NCBI GenBank assembly: GCA_031255895.1
Contig: JAIRRQ010000111.1
Span: 1 to 11,633 of the forward strand
DNA length: 11,633 nt
Source: Methanocalculaceae archaeon
GTDB taxonomy: Archaea; Halobacteriota; Methanomicrobia; Methanomicrobiales; Methanocorpusculaceae
Direction: 5' to 3'
The translations under genes were made by a program, and so were the position numbers. The first letter of the stretch is position 1. The number at the start of each line of letters is the position of its first letter. The notes beneath the pieces were generated by a model that saw nothing but the letters and a program-made list of their open reading frames with translations, searched no databases and had not been told where the DNA came from. Of this stretch, positions 1 to 6,744 are shown piece after piece.

Positions 1-1430
1 GGACCAAGTATGATATTTTTCACGCCGAGATGCAACAAGACAAGTAGGACAAGGACTGCCTTCTGTTCATACCAGGCGATGTTGTAAGAAACAGGCAGAT
101 CGTTTACATCGCAGCCGAGGGCATCCGCAAGAGCAAGAGCGATGATCACAAGACTATAGGAGTCGTTGCACTGACCCGCGTCCAGAACGCGGGGAATGCC
201 ATCGATGTCACCAAGTGCAAGAGCATTGTAGCGATACTTAGCACAGCCTGCGGTGAGAATGATGGTATCATGGGGAAGGGCCTTAGCAAATTCAGTGTAA
301 TAGCTTCTTCGCTCGTCGCGACCGTCGCATCCAGCCATGACCACGAATCTCCGGATCTTTCCGCCATTGATCAGTTCAATGATTTTGGGAGCAAGAGAGA
401 GAACGGCATCATGGGCACAGCCAGTCAGGAGAGCAGGGCGATGCAATTCTTCAGGCGGATGGCAGATCTTAGCAAGGGAGATGATGGTGGAAAAATCTTT
501 ACTTCCATCCTGTTTTGCATAGATATGAGGACGATTCGGAAAACTAGCAGCACCGGTGGTGAAAACTTTATCCGCATAAGTCGGTGCGGGCGGCACAAGA
601 CAGTTGGAGGTGAAAAGGATCGGACCGTGGAACTTTTCGAAATCCACTTTCTGTTCCACCCACGAACCACCGAAATTTCCGCGAAGATGCGGATATTTCT
701 TCAACGCAGGATACGCATGTGCTGGCAGCATCTCGCCGTGTGTGTAGACGTCGACCCCAGTATCCCTCGTTGCCTCAAGCAACATGGCAAGATCTTTGAG
801 ATCATGACCTGTCACAAGAATTCCAGGACGGATTCCTGAACAGGTTGAGACATTTGTTATCTCTGGAACGCCGTAGATCTGATTTGCGGCATCAAGAAGT
901 GCGAGGACTACAACACCGTATTTACCACACTCGAGAACAAGTGCGATGCGTTGATCGATAGTGATATCCTCAAACCGTGATGCAAGTGCATCGCGGATAA
1001 AGAGAAGAATTGCATCATCGGTTTTTTCGAGGACAATTGCATGTGAGTAATAGGCGGCAAGACCCTTTACACCGAACAACAGCAGCGAAAACAGAGAACG
1101 GACGTCAACATCACTGATAGCGTCAAGACCAGCGGGTGCGTCGAAAGAAGGGTCACCAACTGTCGGAAACAGAGCATCATAGTGAGAGGTGATGCAGGAG
1201 AGGTATTCTTTGAACCGTGCCTCATCGAAGTTGACGTTAGTCAGCGTTGCAAAGAGAGGTTCCAGAACACATGGTTCAAGAGAGATGTTTGCGGCTTTTG
1301 CACGGAGAGCAAGGGCAGAAAGAGAATATAACACTCGATCCTGCACCTCGGCAACGAATTTATTCTTTCCACAAGATCCACCAAGAGTACAGGCAGATAT
1401 TTTTGATTCCTGGCATTGTTGGCAGTACAT
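1..1430 (-). CDS. hcp: Hybrid cluster protein (hydroxylamine reductase family), 3' end cut by window edge
   Basis: A continuous minus-strand frame runs off the left edge; about 50 C-terminal residues are missing. The N-terminus has cysteines at 3, 6, 14 and 20 (C-x2-C-x7-C-x5-C), the spacing of the short Hcp class of strict anaerobes that binds the cubane Fe-S cluster. The hybrid-cluster ligands are all visible: GHDLKDL His, YTHGEMLPAH Glu, SNCLVPP Cys, GCDGR Cys, AGCAKY Cys, GQCNDSYS Cys and the Glu/Lys of WYEQKA. Hcp proteins are cytoplasmic and reduce hydroxylamine or NO, or act in nitrosative/oxidative stress defence; the physiological substrate here is unknown. I chose the ATG at 1430 because Hcp proteins normally begin just before the first cysteine (MYCQQC here) and GGTGA lies 4 nt upstream. 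In-frame ATGs at 1445 and 1451 are alternatives. Identification is firm; the start is less certain. Confidence 0.96.
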   Translation of the reverse strand, partial: MYCQQCQESKISACTLGGSCGKNKFVAEVQDRVLYSLSALALRAKAANISLEPCVLEPLFATLTNVNFDEARFKEYLSCITSHYDALFPTVGDPSFDAPAGLDAISDVDVRSLFSLLLFGVKGLAAYYSHAIVLEKTDDAILLFIRDALASRFEDITIDQRIALVLECGKYGVVVLALLDAANQIYGVPEITNVSTCSGIRPGILVTGHDLKDLAMLLEATRDTGVDVYTHGEMLPAHAYPALKKYPHLRGNFGGSWVEQKVDFEKFHGPILFTSNCLVPPAPTYADKVFTTGAASFPNRPHIYAKQDGSKDFSTIISLAKICHPPEELHRPALLTGCAHDAVLSLAPKIIELINGGKIRRFVVMAGCDGRDERRSYYTEFAKALPHDTIILTAGCAKYRYNALALGDIDGIPRVLDAGQCNDSYSLVIIALALADALGCDVNDLPVSYNIAWYEQKAVLVLLVLLHLGVKNIILG

Positions 1431-1510
1431 GATTTCACCATTCATATCCATTTCGATTGAATAGTAAGTATATTGTCAATACCCAGAGATATAGGAAAAA
1501 GTTTCCAAAA

Positions 1511-1568
1511 CCATACTATGAAGAAAAAAAATACTATTTGTTAGCCACCTAACAAAAATGAAGTATGG
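1511..1568. promoter_or_regulatory. Nested inverted repeats upstream of hcp (candidate operator)
   Basis: An inner perfect inverted repeat, TTTGTTAG-ccac-CTAACAAA (1537-1556), sits inside an outer pair CCATACT (1511-1517) and AGTATGG (1562-1568). ATACTAT also occurs twice (1513-1519 and 1531-1537). The block lies about 80-140 nt upstream of the hcp start, beyond a weak TATA-like stretch near 1487-1495 on the minus strand. It could be a regulator binding region or a hairpin; which protein binds, if any, is unknown. Confidence 0.4.
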
Positions 1569-1951
1569 AATAACTGAACACCATCTGGATAAGAACACCC
1601 ATCAATTCCATCAAAAAAACACTATATAACGCCAATTGCTTCCACAATTGCAGCAAAATAGACAACATGCACGGTTGGATCATCAATTACCTCTGGTACC
1701 ACCCCAATCGTGACGTTTTCCAGAAGGACACAGATCCTCATCCACCGCTCAATGACAACCAATGTCACCAACTTGCGGAACGCGTACCAGATAATTATAA
1801 AAATCATCATACATTATCAGCTGATGCTTGGCCTTCGCATTTCTGATGATAGTAGCATTCACACAGAACAGTTCTCAGGAGATGGATGACCTCATCATAA
1901 TGCGAAAAAGACAACTAAACGACTGTTCAGCTACCCAACCGGCACAGATTG
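1569..1951. other. Gene-poor spacer with two weak overlapping open frames
   Basis: No recognisable gene is present. A minus-strand frame of 62 codons (1622-1810) is hydrophobic and membrane-like, ending in a segment rich in V, I and A, but has no ribosome binding site and a stop codon two codons before its ATG. On the plus strand 1667-1846 is open for 59 codons in an antisense frame. Neither resembles a family I know. They may be chance frames or remains of an eroded gene, as other debris follows at 1952-2282. Confidence 0.35.
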
Positions 1952-2282
1952 ATGTGGTTTATCGTTGCTTTGGTTCACATGACCCTCAGTACTCTCGCGG
2001 ATGCTGTCAATTCACCATTTACAAAGAATGAAGACGTTCATTGACGACTACGTCGCGCAGATTCCCGAGATGAAGTATCCGGTGTTTACCTGAATATTCA
2101 CTGAGATTTCTTTTCATAGCCATGATCTACGTTGCAAACGTTGCTGTAACACTTGCCAGTACGATGATAATGGTGGTTATTACCATGGATATGTTGAATA
2201 TGATTCAAGACTTGATGTGATTCTTGCATTGGATAACGACAAAATCATCGAACACAGTAATCACGAATTCGAACTTGAGTGA
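1952..2282 (+). pseudogene. Possible decayed gene of unknown family
   Basis: Three pieces read like one protein broken by a frameshift and a stop. The first (1952-2044) reads MWFIVALVHMTLSTLADAVN and continues to NEDVH. A frame beginning at 2028 continues with KTFIDDYVAQIPEMKYPVFT, and joining it after NEDV removes the break. After the TGA at 2091-2093 the same frame stays open for 62 codons to the TGA at 2280-2282. It includes a cysteine cluster C-x2-CC-x2-C (CKRCCNTC), which may be a metal site, and an acidic tail. Codon composition looks coding. I do not recognise the family, and chance frames remain possible. Confidence 0.28.
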
Positions 2283-2284
2283 TA

Positions 2285-2301
2285 TTTATACATAGTATAA
2301 A
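2285..2301. promoter_or_regulatory. Palindrome overlapping TATA-like promoter of the HxlR gene
   Basis: TTTATAC-ata-GTATAAA is a perfect 7-bp inverted repeat with a 3-nt centre, 45-61 nt upstream of the HxlR start. It coincides with the only good TATA-like sequence there, so a protein bound to it would block TBP/TFB. HxlR proteins are dimers that bind short palindromes and are often autoregulated, so this is a natural candidate self-operator. It is also AT-rich, so its symmetry may partly be that of a TATA box. Confidence 0.45.
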
Positions 2302-2345
2302 ATAGATACGAAAGTAGATAGGAGATTACACCACATCTTTTTCTC

Positions 2346-2705
2346 ATGGATGAGTTCTGCACAGTGAATCTGACCGTTCGATATCTGACAAAAAAATGGA
2401 CATTACTAATTATTCTTGAGCTATTTAAGGGGAATAACCATATCCGCAGGTTTTCGGAGTTGAAGGATCGGTTGCCTGAAATTACGGCGAAGGTTCTATC
2501 CGAACGACTGAAGGAACTAGAGGTAGAAGGAATTATATCAAAAAATATTAACGCAACCATTGTTCCGATCCGTTCCGAGTACACGCTAACAGAAAGTGGG
2601 ATTGAACTGATGGAGGTTGTACGAGGTGTCAAATACTGGGCACTGAAGTGGAAAATCGAGAATCTTCCCTGTGACAGTCAGGAATGTGAATTCTGTAAAC
2701 TCTGA
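2346..2705 (+). CDS. HxlR/DUF24-family winged-helix transcriptional regulator
   Basis: A 119-residue protein with the HxlR layout: an N-terminal cysteine (Cys5), TVRYLTKKWTLLIILEL as first helices (about 9-28), the FSELKDRLPEITAKVLSERLKELEVEGII helix-turn-helix and wing (about 37-65), then YTLTESGIELMEVV and a dimerisation helix with KYWALKW. Members are small dimeric DNA-binding proteins, many sensing electrophiles or oxidants through a cysteine near the N-terminus, as in Bacillus YodB; Cys5 fits that position. The C-terminus is unusual in ending with Cys109, Cys114 and Cys117 (LPCDSQECEFCKL), possibly a metal or extra redox site. No ribosome binding site is visible just before the ATG; a GGAG lies about 20 nt upstream. 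It stands alone, with the hcp gene divergent across a spacer of about 0.9 kb. The ligand and targets are unknown. Confidence 0.93.
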   Translation: MDEFCTVNLTVRYLTKKWTLLIILELFKGNNHIRRFSELKDRLPEITAKVLSERLKELEVEGIISKNINATIVPIRSEYTLTESGIELMEVVRGVKYWALKWKIENLPCDSQECEFCKL

Positions 2706-2789
2706 TGAATCTGGAAAGATGTATTTTGATTTATTACGATCATTTCATCGACATAGAACTTACTGGACGCGCCGCTATCAACAAATGTG

Positions 2790-2960
2790 TCATTCATGAC
2801 CATGATTGTAAATTCTGATGCTTCGATGTAGGTTGATTAGTAGATGACTATCACCGTCAAACACACAGCTAAATGCCATTGCTCTATTGTCACCTGAACC
2901 AATAGATTTCCAGTTTTTATTTTCCAGATCCAGAATCACACACAAAAATGCAATTTCAAA
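2790..2960 (-). pseudogene. Possible decayed gene remnant, unknown family
   Basis: A minus-strand frame of about 57 codons is open just after the tRNA-His terminator and stops at TGA 2790-2792. It reads VILDLENKNWKSIGSGDNRA and continues MAFSCVFDGD. After a one-base shift a second frame continues with MNDTFVDSGASSKFYVDEM toward the HxlR gene. It has no start codon with a ribosome binding site. The SIGSGDNRAMA stretch faintly recalls the IGSG...A segment of proteasome-like Ntn hydrolases, but that is weak. It may be a chance frame. Confidence 0.2.
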
Positions 2961-2970
2961 AAAACAAAAA
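2958..2970 (-). terminator. Poly-T terminator of tRNA-His
   Basis: On the minus strand the sequence directly after the tRNA 3' end is T5-G-T7, a typical archaeal oligo-T termination signal with no hairpin needed. Confidence 0.75.
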
Positions 2971-3044
2971 GGCCAAGGCCGGGACTCGAACCCGGGTCAA
3001 AGGATCCACAGTCCTATAGGATGTCCAGCTACCCTACCTTAGCC
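2971..3044 (-). tRNA. tRNA-His (GTG)
   Basis: The reverse complement folds as a full cloverleaf. The acceptor stem is GCTAAGG/CCTTGGC with one G-U pair. The extra G at -1 (3044) faces C73 (2971), the archaeal tRNA-His identity pair. U8, G18-G19 and A21 are in place, the anticodon loop is CTGTGGA, giving GTG, and the T arm contains GGTTCGAGTCC. The outer anticodon-stem pair is a T-T mismatch and the D stem has a T-T at 13-22. No intron and no encoded CCA are present. Confidence 0.97.
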
Positions 3045-3241
3045 TGAAAACAAACGCGTCTGAAACAAGTTAAAATGGTTTCATATTCCATATGAAGCAC
3101 CTTATTAAATATGGCGTTCCCAAATATTAACGTATCCTTTAGATACTGATCATATCGCCATTTACGTTTATTACTGACCACTGCCAATACTTACGTAGTT
3201 TTTACCTCTGTTTTTACCATCAGAGAGAAGGTAATAGAGAA

Positions 3242-5014
3242 ATGACAGTAGAACATATCCGCACCCCTATTGTCTGCGTGTTAGGGCACGTTGATCATGG
3301 GAAAACGTCACTCCTGGATCATATCAGGGGATCACGCGTTGTCGCAGACGAAGCGGGGGCAATTACCCAGCATATCGGTGCAACGATGATCCCAATAGAC
3401 TCGATTCAAAAGAGGAGTGGTGATCTTAGAAGGATGAAGACAAATATCCCAGGTCTTCTCTTCATCGACACACCAGGACATCATGCATTCACCACGCTCC
3501 GTGCCCGCGGTGGCGCACTTGCCGACATTGCGATTCTGGTGGTTGACTTCAATGAAGGATTCAAACAACAGACGATTGAAACACTCCAAATTCTCCGGAA
3601 CTGCAAGACCCCATTCGTGATTGCAGCAACGAAGATAGATCGCATCCCTGGCTGGAAACCAATGATAAATGCATCATTCCTGAGATCCTATAAAAATCAG
3701 AGCGAACGCGTACAGACAGAATGTGAAAATCGTGTCTACGAACTAATCGGAAAACTTTCCGAGATGAGATTCAACTCCGAACGATTCGACCGCGTGAGCG
3801 ATTTTCAGCACAATTTGGTGATCGTGCCGGTGAGCAGTGTAACCGGTGAGGGCATAGGTGATCTGCTGATGGTGATGATCGGTCTTGCGCAACGATTTTT
3901 GACCGAAAATCTCAAGACCACAGTTGAGGGACCAGGTATCGGCACAGTACTTGAAGTCAAAGAGGAGAGAGGTCTTGGCACAACGCTTGATGTGATTCTC
4001 TACGACGGTATCATCAATATAGGCGACGAAATTGCGATTGTCGGTACCGAGGGAGTGATCATCACAAAAGTCAGGGTGCTCCTGCAACCACGACCGATGA
4101 AAGAAATTCTGATCGAAGATCAATTCCAGCGCGTGAAATCAGTAACGGCAGCAGCCGGTGTGAAGATCACCGCATCACACCTGGAAGATGTCATTGCTGG
4201 CTCACCTATCCGGGTAATTCGCGGCGATCGTGATGAAACAGTCACCAAAATAAAAGAAGAGATGCAAGAAATCAATGTAAAGATCTCCGATGTAGGCATC
4301 ACGATTCGCGCCGATACCATCGGTGCACTGGAAGCGCTTTCAAAGGAACTCGAAGAAAAAAACATTCCAATTATGCGTGCAGAGGTTGGGGCAGTCAGTC
4401 GCCACGATTTAATCGAAATCAACGTGATGAAGGACGAGCTTTACAAGACGATGCTCTGTTTCAACGTCCCTTTGCTGCCCGATGCGGACACAATGATCCG
4501 AGATGAAGAGGTTGATGTGAAAATATTCTCCAACCGCATCATCTACAAACTCATTGAAGACTACATCAACTGGCGCAATGAGATGATCCGTGCACAAGAA
4601 GCGAAACAATTTGAAACGATCGTTCTTCCAGCGAAATTTTCGATTTTACCCGATTGTGTGTTTCGCCAAAGTGGACCTGCTGTTGTGGGGGTGCGAGTCC
4701 TGGGAGGTATTCTCAGGCCACATGTCGATGTTGCAACGCGCGAAGGAAAAGTAGTAGGCGAGATCAAACAGATCAAACTCAACAAGGAGAATATCCAGGA
4801 AGCTAAAGAGGGAGTTGAGGTCGCGGTTTCGATTGACGGAGTAACCATCGGGCGACAAATTGAGATTGGTGAGATACTTTATGTCGCCGTGCCCGAACGA
4901 CACGTGAAGATCTTGGAGACGGAAATGCGGTCTCATTTAAATATAGGTGCGCAAGAAGCACTGGAAGAGTACACCAATATTTTCCGCAAGAATCAGCCAT
5001 TTTGGGGAAAATAA
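3242..5014 (+). CDS. infB: Translation initiation factor aIF5B (archaeal IF2)
   Basis: A GTPase of 590 residues, the normal archaeal length, without intein. It promotes ribosomal subunit joining and initiator tRNA placement in the cytoplasm. The G domain shows G1 GHVDHGKTS (15-23), the switch I segment AGAITQHIGAT (38-48), G3 DTPGH (76-80), G4 TKID (130-133) and G5 near VPVSSVTGEG (about 200). The beta-barrel domain II, the domain III segment (about 320-440, ending in PLLPDADTMIRDEEVDVKIF) and the C-terminal domain IV follow in family order. The G4 motif has Thr in place of the usual Asn of NKxD; other P-loop GTPases tolerate this. The ATG is preceded by AAGGT about 10 nt upstream, and the start agrees with family N-termini. 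S6e follows after 71 nt with its own promoter. Confidence 0.98.
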   Translation: MTVEHIRTPIVCVLGHVDHGKTSLLDHIRGSRVVADEAGAITQHIGATMIPIDSIQKRSGDLRRMKTNIPGLLFIDTPGHHAFTTLRARGGALADIAILVVDFNEGFKQQTIETLQILRNCKTPFVIAATKIDRIPGWKPMINASFLRSYKNQSERVQTECENRVYELIGKLSEMRFNSERFDRVSDFQHNLVIVPVSSVTGEGIGDLLMVMIGLAQRFLTENLKTTVEGPGIGTVLEVKEERGLGTTLDVILYDGIINIGDEIAIVGTEGVIITKVRVLLQPRPMKEILIEDQFQRVKSVTAAAGVKITASHLEDVIAGSPIRVIRGDRDETVTKIKEEMQEINVKISDVGITIRADTIGALEALSKELEEKNIPIMRAEVGAVSRHDLIEINVMKDELYKTMLCFNVPLLPDADTMIRDEEVDVKIFSNRIIYKLIEDYINWRNEMIRAQEAKQFETIVLPAKFSILPDCVFRQSGPAVVGVRVLGGILRPHVDVATREGKVVGEIKQIKLNKENIQEAKEGVEVAVSIDGVTIGRQIEIGEILYVAVPERHVKILETEMRSHLNIGAQEALEEYTNIFRKNQPFWGK

Positions 5015-5031
5015 TATAACTCAAAAGATAG

Positions 5032-5043
5032 TATTTATATAAG
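5032..5043 (+). promoter_or_regulatory. TATA box of the S6e gene
   Basis: TATTTATATAAG is a near-ideal archaeal TATA box, preceded by purine-rich AAAAGATAG that could serve as BRE. A start site about 25 nt downstream (about 5063) would leave a short leader containing GAGGAG before the ATG at 5086. It suggests S6e is transcribed on its own as well as from the aIF5B side. Confidence 0.7.
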
Positions 5044-5085
5044 TATTTCAGCATTCTATTGATATAGAGGAGACGTGCTAACACA

Positions 5086-5472
5086 ATGGTAGATTTTAAG
5101 ATAGTAGTGTCAGACCCAAAAACCGGTCTTTCGTACAAAATAGATGCCACGGGCGCAGCTGCTGGCACACTACTAGGAAAAAAGATTGGTGCCGAGATTG
5201 ACGGTGCTCCATTTGGTCTAAGTGGTCATAAGATTACAATAACAGGTGGTTCGGACAAAACCGGAACCCCTAGTCGCCCAGATCTTCCAGGTAACGGAAG
5301 AAGAAATATTCTCCTTTCCAATGGATTTGGATTCCACGCAACACACAGCGGTGAACGAGGACGGAAGGGGCAACGTGGCAATGAGATCACAGCTGATTTT
5401 GTTCAGATAAATGCAAAAATCACCACCTACGGCGAAAAACCGATCGCAGAGATATTTGCACCGACAGAATAA
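5086..5472 (+). CDS. rps6e: 30S ribosomal protein S6e
   Basis: A 128-residue protein matching archaeal S6e over its whole length: VDFKIVVSDPKTGLSYKID at the N-terminus, LLGKKIGAEIDG (about 29-40), GHKITITGGSDKTGTPSRPD (about 47-66), then the basic GERGRKGQRGNEI loop (about 88-100) and the C-terminal strand QINAKITTYGEKPI. It is a small-subunit protein; the archaeal form lacks the long eukaryotic C-terminal helix. GGAG sits 13 nt before the ATG, somewhat far. In many archaea S6e lies beside aIF2 gamma or aIF5B; here it follows aIF5B and ends a plus-strand unit that faces a minus-strand gene. Confidence 0.97.
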   Translation: MVDFKIVVSDPKTGLSYKIDATGAAAGTLLGKKIGAEIDGAPFGLSGHKITITGGSDKTGTPSRPDLPGNGRRNILLSNGFGFHATHSGERGRKGQRGNEITADFVQINAKITTYGEKPIAEIFAPTE

Positions 5473-5503
5473 ATATCCCCCAATATAACTTATCCATCAT
5501 CTC

Positions 5504-5527
5504 TTGTTGTTTCCGCAATAACAACAA
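5504..5527. terminator. Hairpin downstream of S6e (possible terminator)
   Basis: TTGTTGTT-tccgcaat-AACAACAA is a perfect 8-bp inverted repeat with an 8-nt loop, 32 nt after the S6e stop. It is not followed by a T-run in the plus direction, so a terminator or RNA-stability role is only suggested. The rest of 5473-5754 shows no gene I can support; a 75-codon frame at 5585-5812 overlaps the convergent DUF2240 gene and resembles nothing. Confidence 0.35.
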
Positions 5528-5754
5528 CATTCCTGCGCGGAAGCATCTATCTGTATATCTCACAAAAATATTTCAGATCTGCTAATGCCCGATGAAATGA
5601 GATCAGAATGTATTATCTTTCGTAACAGGATGGACACTAATGTCCTGAGTATTTCTGTTTATTCCTGTGAAGTGATGAAAAACCGAAAGCATACGATCTG
5701 TGATTTACTCAAAATGAGAACGCTGCCATCACTCATCCTGTCAACTATTTCTGG

Positions 5755-5769
5755 AAAAATCAAAAAAAA
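5755..5769 (-). terminator. Poly-T terminator after the DUF2240 gene
   Basis: Reading the minus strand, T8-GA-T5 follows the TAG stop codon (5770-5772) without a gap. This is a strong archaeal oligo-T termination signal closing the minus-strand unit. Confidence 0.7.
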
Positions 5770-6252
5770 CTACTGTCTCTCGCGCATTTCCGCGCGGAGA
5801 ACTGAGATATAAGCAACAGAACTAACACCATATTTTTTCGCAAGAAGAATAACGGAAATTTCTGGGACAAGGAGATTGTCGAAGTGTTCAGATATCTCGC
5901 GCATTTCCGCAGCAAGATTTTCTTTGGATCTACCGGTTGTTGTGGCAATGTCATCGATCAGTACCTCGATCGGATCCTGTTCTTCAGATGTTTCAACGAA
6001 GATCTCATCGCTGGGATGAAAACCAAGAGGAATAGTGACATTTGCAAGGGAGGAGGCACAGTGATAGATACTCCCCCCTCCCTCTTTGATGAGAAGACCA
6101 CGTTTCGTTGCGAGGTTGATCAATTTTTTTGCCTGATCCAGACTCATCCATCGTTTGTCCTGCACATAATAGAACACTAGTTCCATCTTACTAACCCGAT
6201 CTTTTCTTCCATGTCGAAAAGGGGCGGCAACCACCACATCCAGTTCGTTCAC
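5770..6252 (-). CDS. DUF2240 family archaeal protein, wHTH-like
   Basis: The product of 160 residues resembles the archaeal DUF2240 family, known only as a conserved archaeal protein with a helical, winged-helix-like N-terminal half. It shows the family opening VVVAAPFRHGRKDRVSKMELVFYYVQ (broken here as VVVAAPFRHGRKDR then VSKMELVFYY), MSLDQAKKLINLATKRGLL (about 36-54), the IPLGFHPSDEI segment (about 73-83) and a helical C-terminal half ending in LLAKKYGVS. I chose GTG at 6252 instead of an upstream ATG at 6378: the family begins here, and GAGGT lies 6 nt upstream. The longer frame upstream encodes an unrelated-looking stretch. An unrecognised ORF ends 34 nt upstream and may be cotranscribed. 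No function is established. Confidence 0.85.
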   Translation of the reverse strand: MNELDVVVAAPFRHGRKDRVSKMELVFYYVQDKRWMSLDQAKKLINLATKRGLLIKEGGGSIYHCASSLANVTIPLGFHPSDEIFVETSEEQDPIEVLIDDIATTTGRSKENLAAEMREISEHFDNLLVPEISVILLAKKYGVSSVAYISVLRAEMRERQ

Positions 6253-6286
6253 GCAAGGACCTCGAAATTCATTTTTATCATGTCCA

Positions 6287-6667
6287 TCACATCGAATCCT
6301 TCGATAAAGGGGATTTTGTTGATGAAGATCTCGATCCACACCCCATTTCCACAGGGCAGATCGTGAATCGATGATCACTTAAGGGAACGTTACCAGAGGA
6401 TTTCAACATGGTATCAATAAAAATTACAAGAATATCTACAACATCGGTTATGATCTTGCTGGCGTTTGCACCGTATTCAATCTTTTCAAAGTCAAATCGA
6501 TCATGAGCAAGAATGATGGAAATCTCACGTTTGATAGAATCGGCATCAGTTCTGAAGTTGTACTGCCTCCCAGCAAGGAACGCGATGGTATTGAGAAATA
6601 TCACGAATAGAACATCTGTTTCAAGCCAAAGATAACAACGATTAGAATATTGATAGGACACAACCAT
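6287..6667 (-). CDS. Hypothetical protein, 126 aa, upstream of DUF2240
   Basis: I do not recognise this protein. Support for a gene: a TATA-like AAAATATACTTA at 6697-6708 is placed so that transcription would start about 8 nt before the ATG, codon choice resembles the neighbours, and it ends 34 nt before the DUF2240 start. It has two hydrophobic stretches (VLFVIFLNTIAFLA, about 20-33, and IITDVVDILVIFIDTML, about 71-87) separated by a charged segment (IKREISIILAHDRFDFEKIE). The last 35 residues look less protein-like. In that end another frame is open to the TGA at 6249-6251, overlapping the DUF2240 start (GTGA), and reads VWIEIFINKIPFIEGFDVMD. The gene may therefore be frameshifted near 6378, or may be spurious. 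Confidence 0.42.
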   Translation of the reverse strand: MVVSYQYSNRCYLWLETDVLFVIFLNTIAFLAGRQYNFRTDADSIKREISIILAHDRFDFEKIEYGANASKIITDVVDILVIFIDTMLKSSGNVPLSDHRFTICPVEMGCGSRSSSTKSPLSKDSM

Positions 6668-6696
6668 TATATATTAATATTGGGCACTGCTACGAA

Positions 6697-6708
6697 TAAG
6701 TATATTTT
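6697..6708 (-). promoter_or_regulatory. TATA-like promoter before the 126-aa ORF
   Basis: AAAATATACTTA on the minus strand, centred about 35 nt before the ATG at 6667, would give a leader of under 10 nt. No ribosome binding site is present, consistent with a near-leaderless transcript. Confidence 0.4.
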
Positions 6709-6723
6709 CCATGAACGAAACAG

Positions 6724-6736
6724 AAAAGAAAAAAAA
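6724..6736 (-). terminator. Poly-T terminator after S8e
   Basis: T8-C-T4 on the minus strand, starting 8 nt after the S8e stop codon. It separates S8e transcription from the DUF2240 unit, which has its own TATA-like element just downstream. Confidence 0.65.
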
Positions 6737-6744
6737 TGCTTTGT

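Noticed and set aside
270..839. Plus-strand 189-codon frame and other frames across 146-1464
   Set aside because: They lie opposite or out of frame within the hcp coding sequence, whose minus-strand translation carries all expected cluster ligands.
2261..2632. Minus-strand 123-codon frame over the HxlR gene
   Set aside because: It is the shadow of the HxlR coding sequence, which has a clear domain match.
3742..5168. Several minus-strand frames of 66-126 codons over aIF5B and S6e
   Set aside because: All are antisense to well-identified genes and have no ribosome binding sites or recognisable domains.
6253..6378. Extension of the DUF2240 protein to an ATG at 6378
   Set aside because: The added 42 residues do not fit the family, and GTG 6252 has a clear GAGGT site and the family start.
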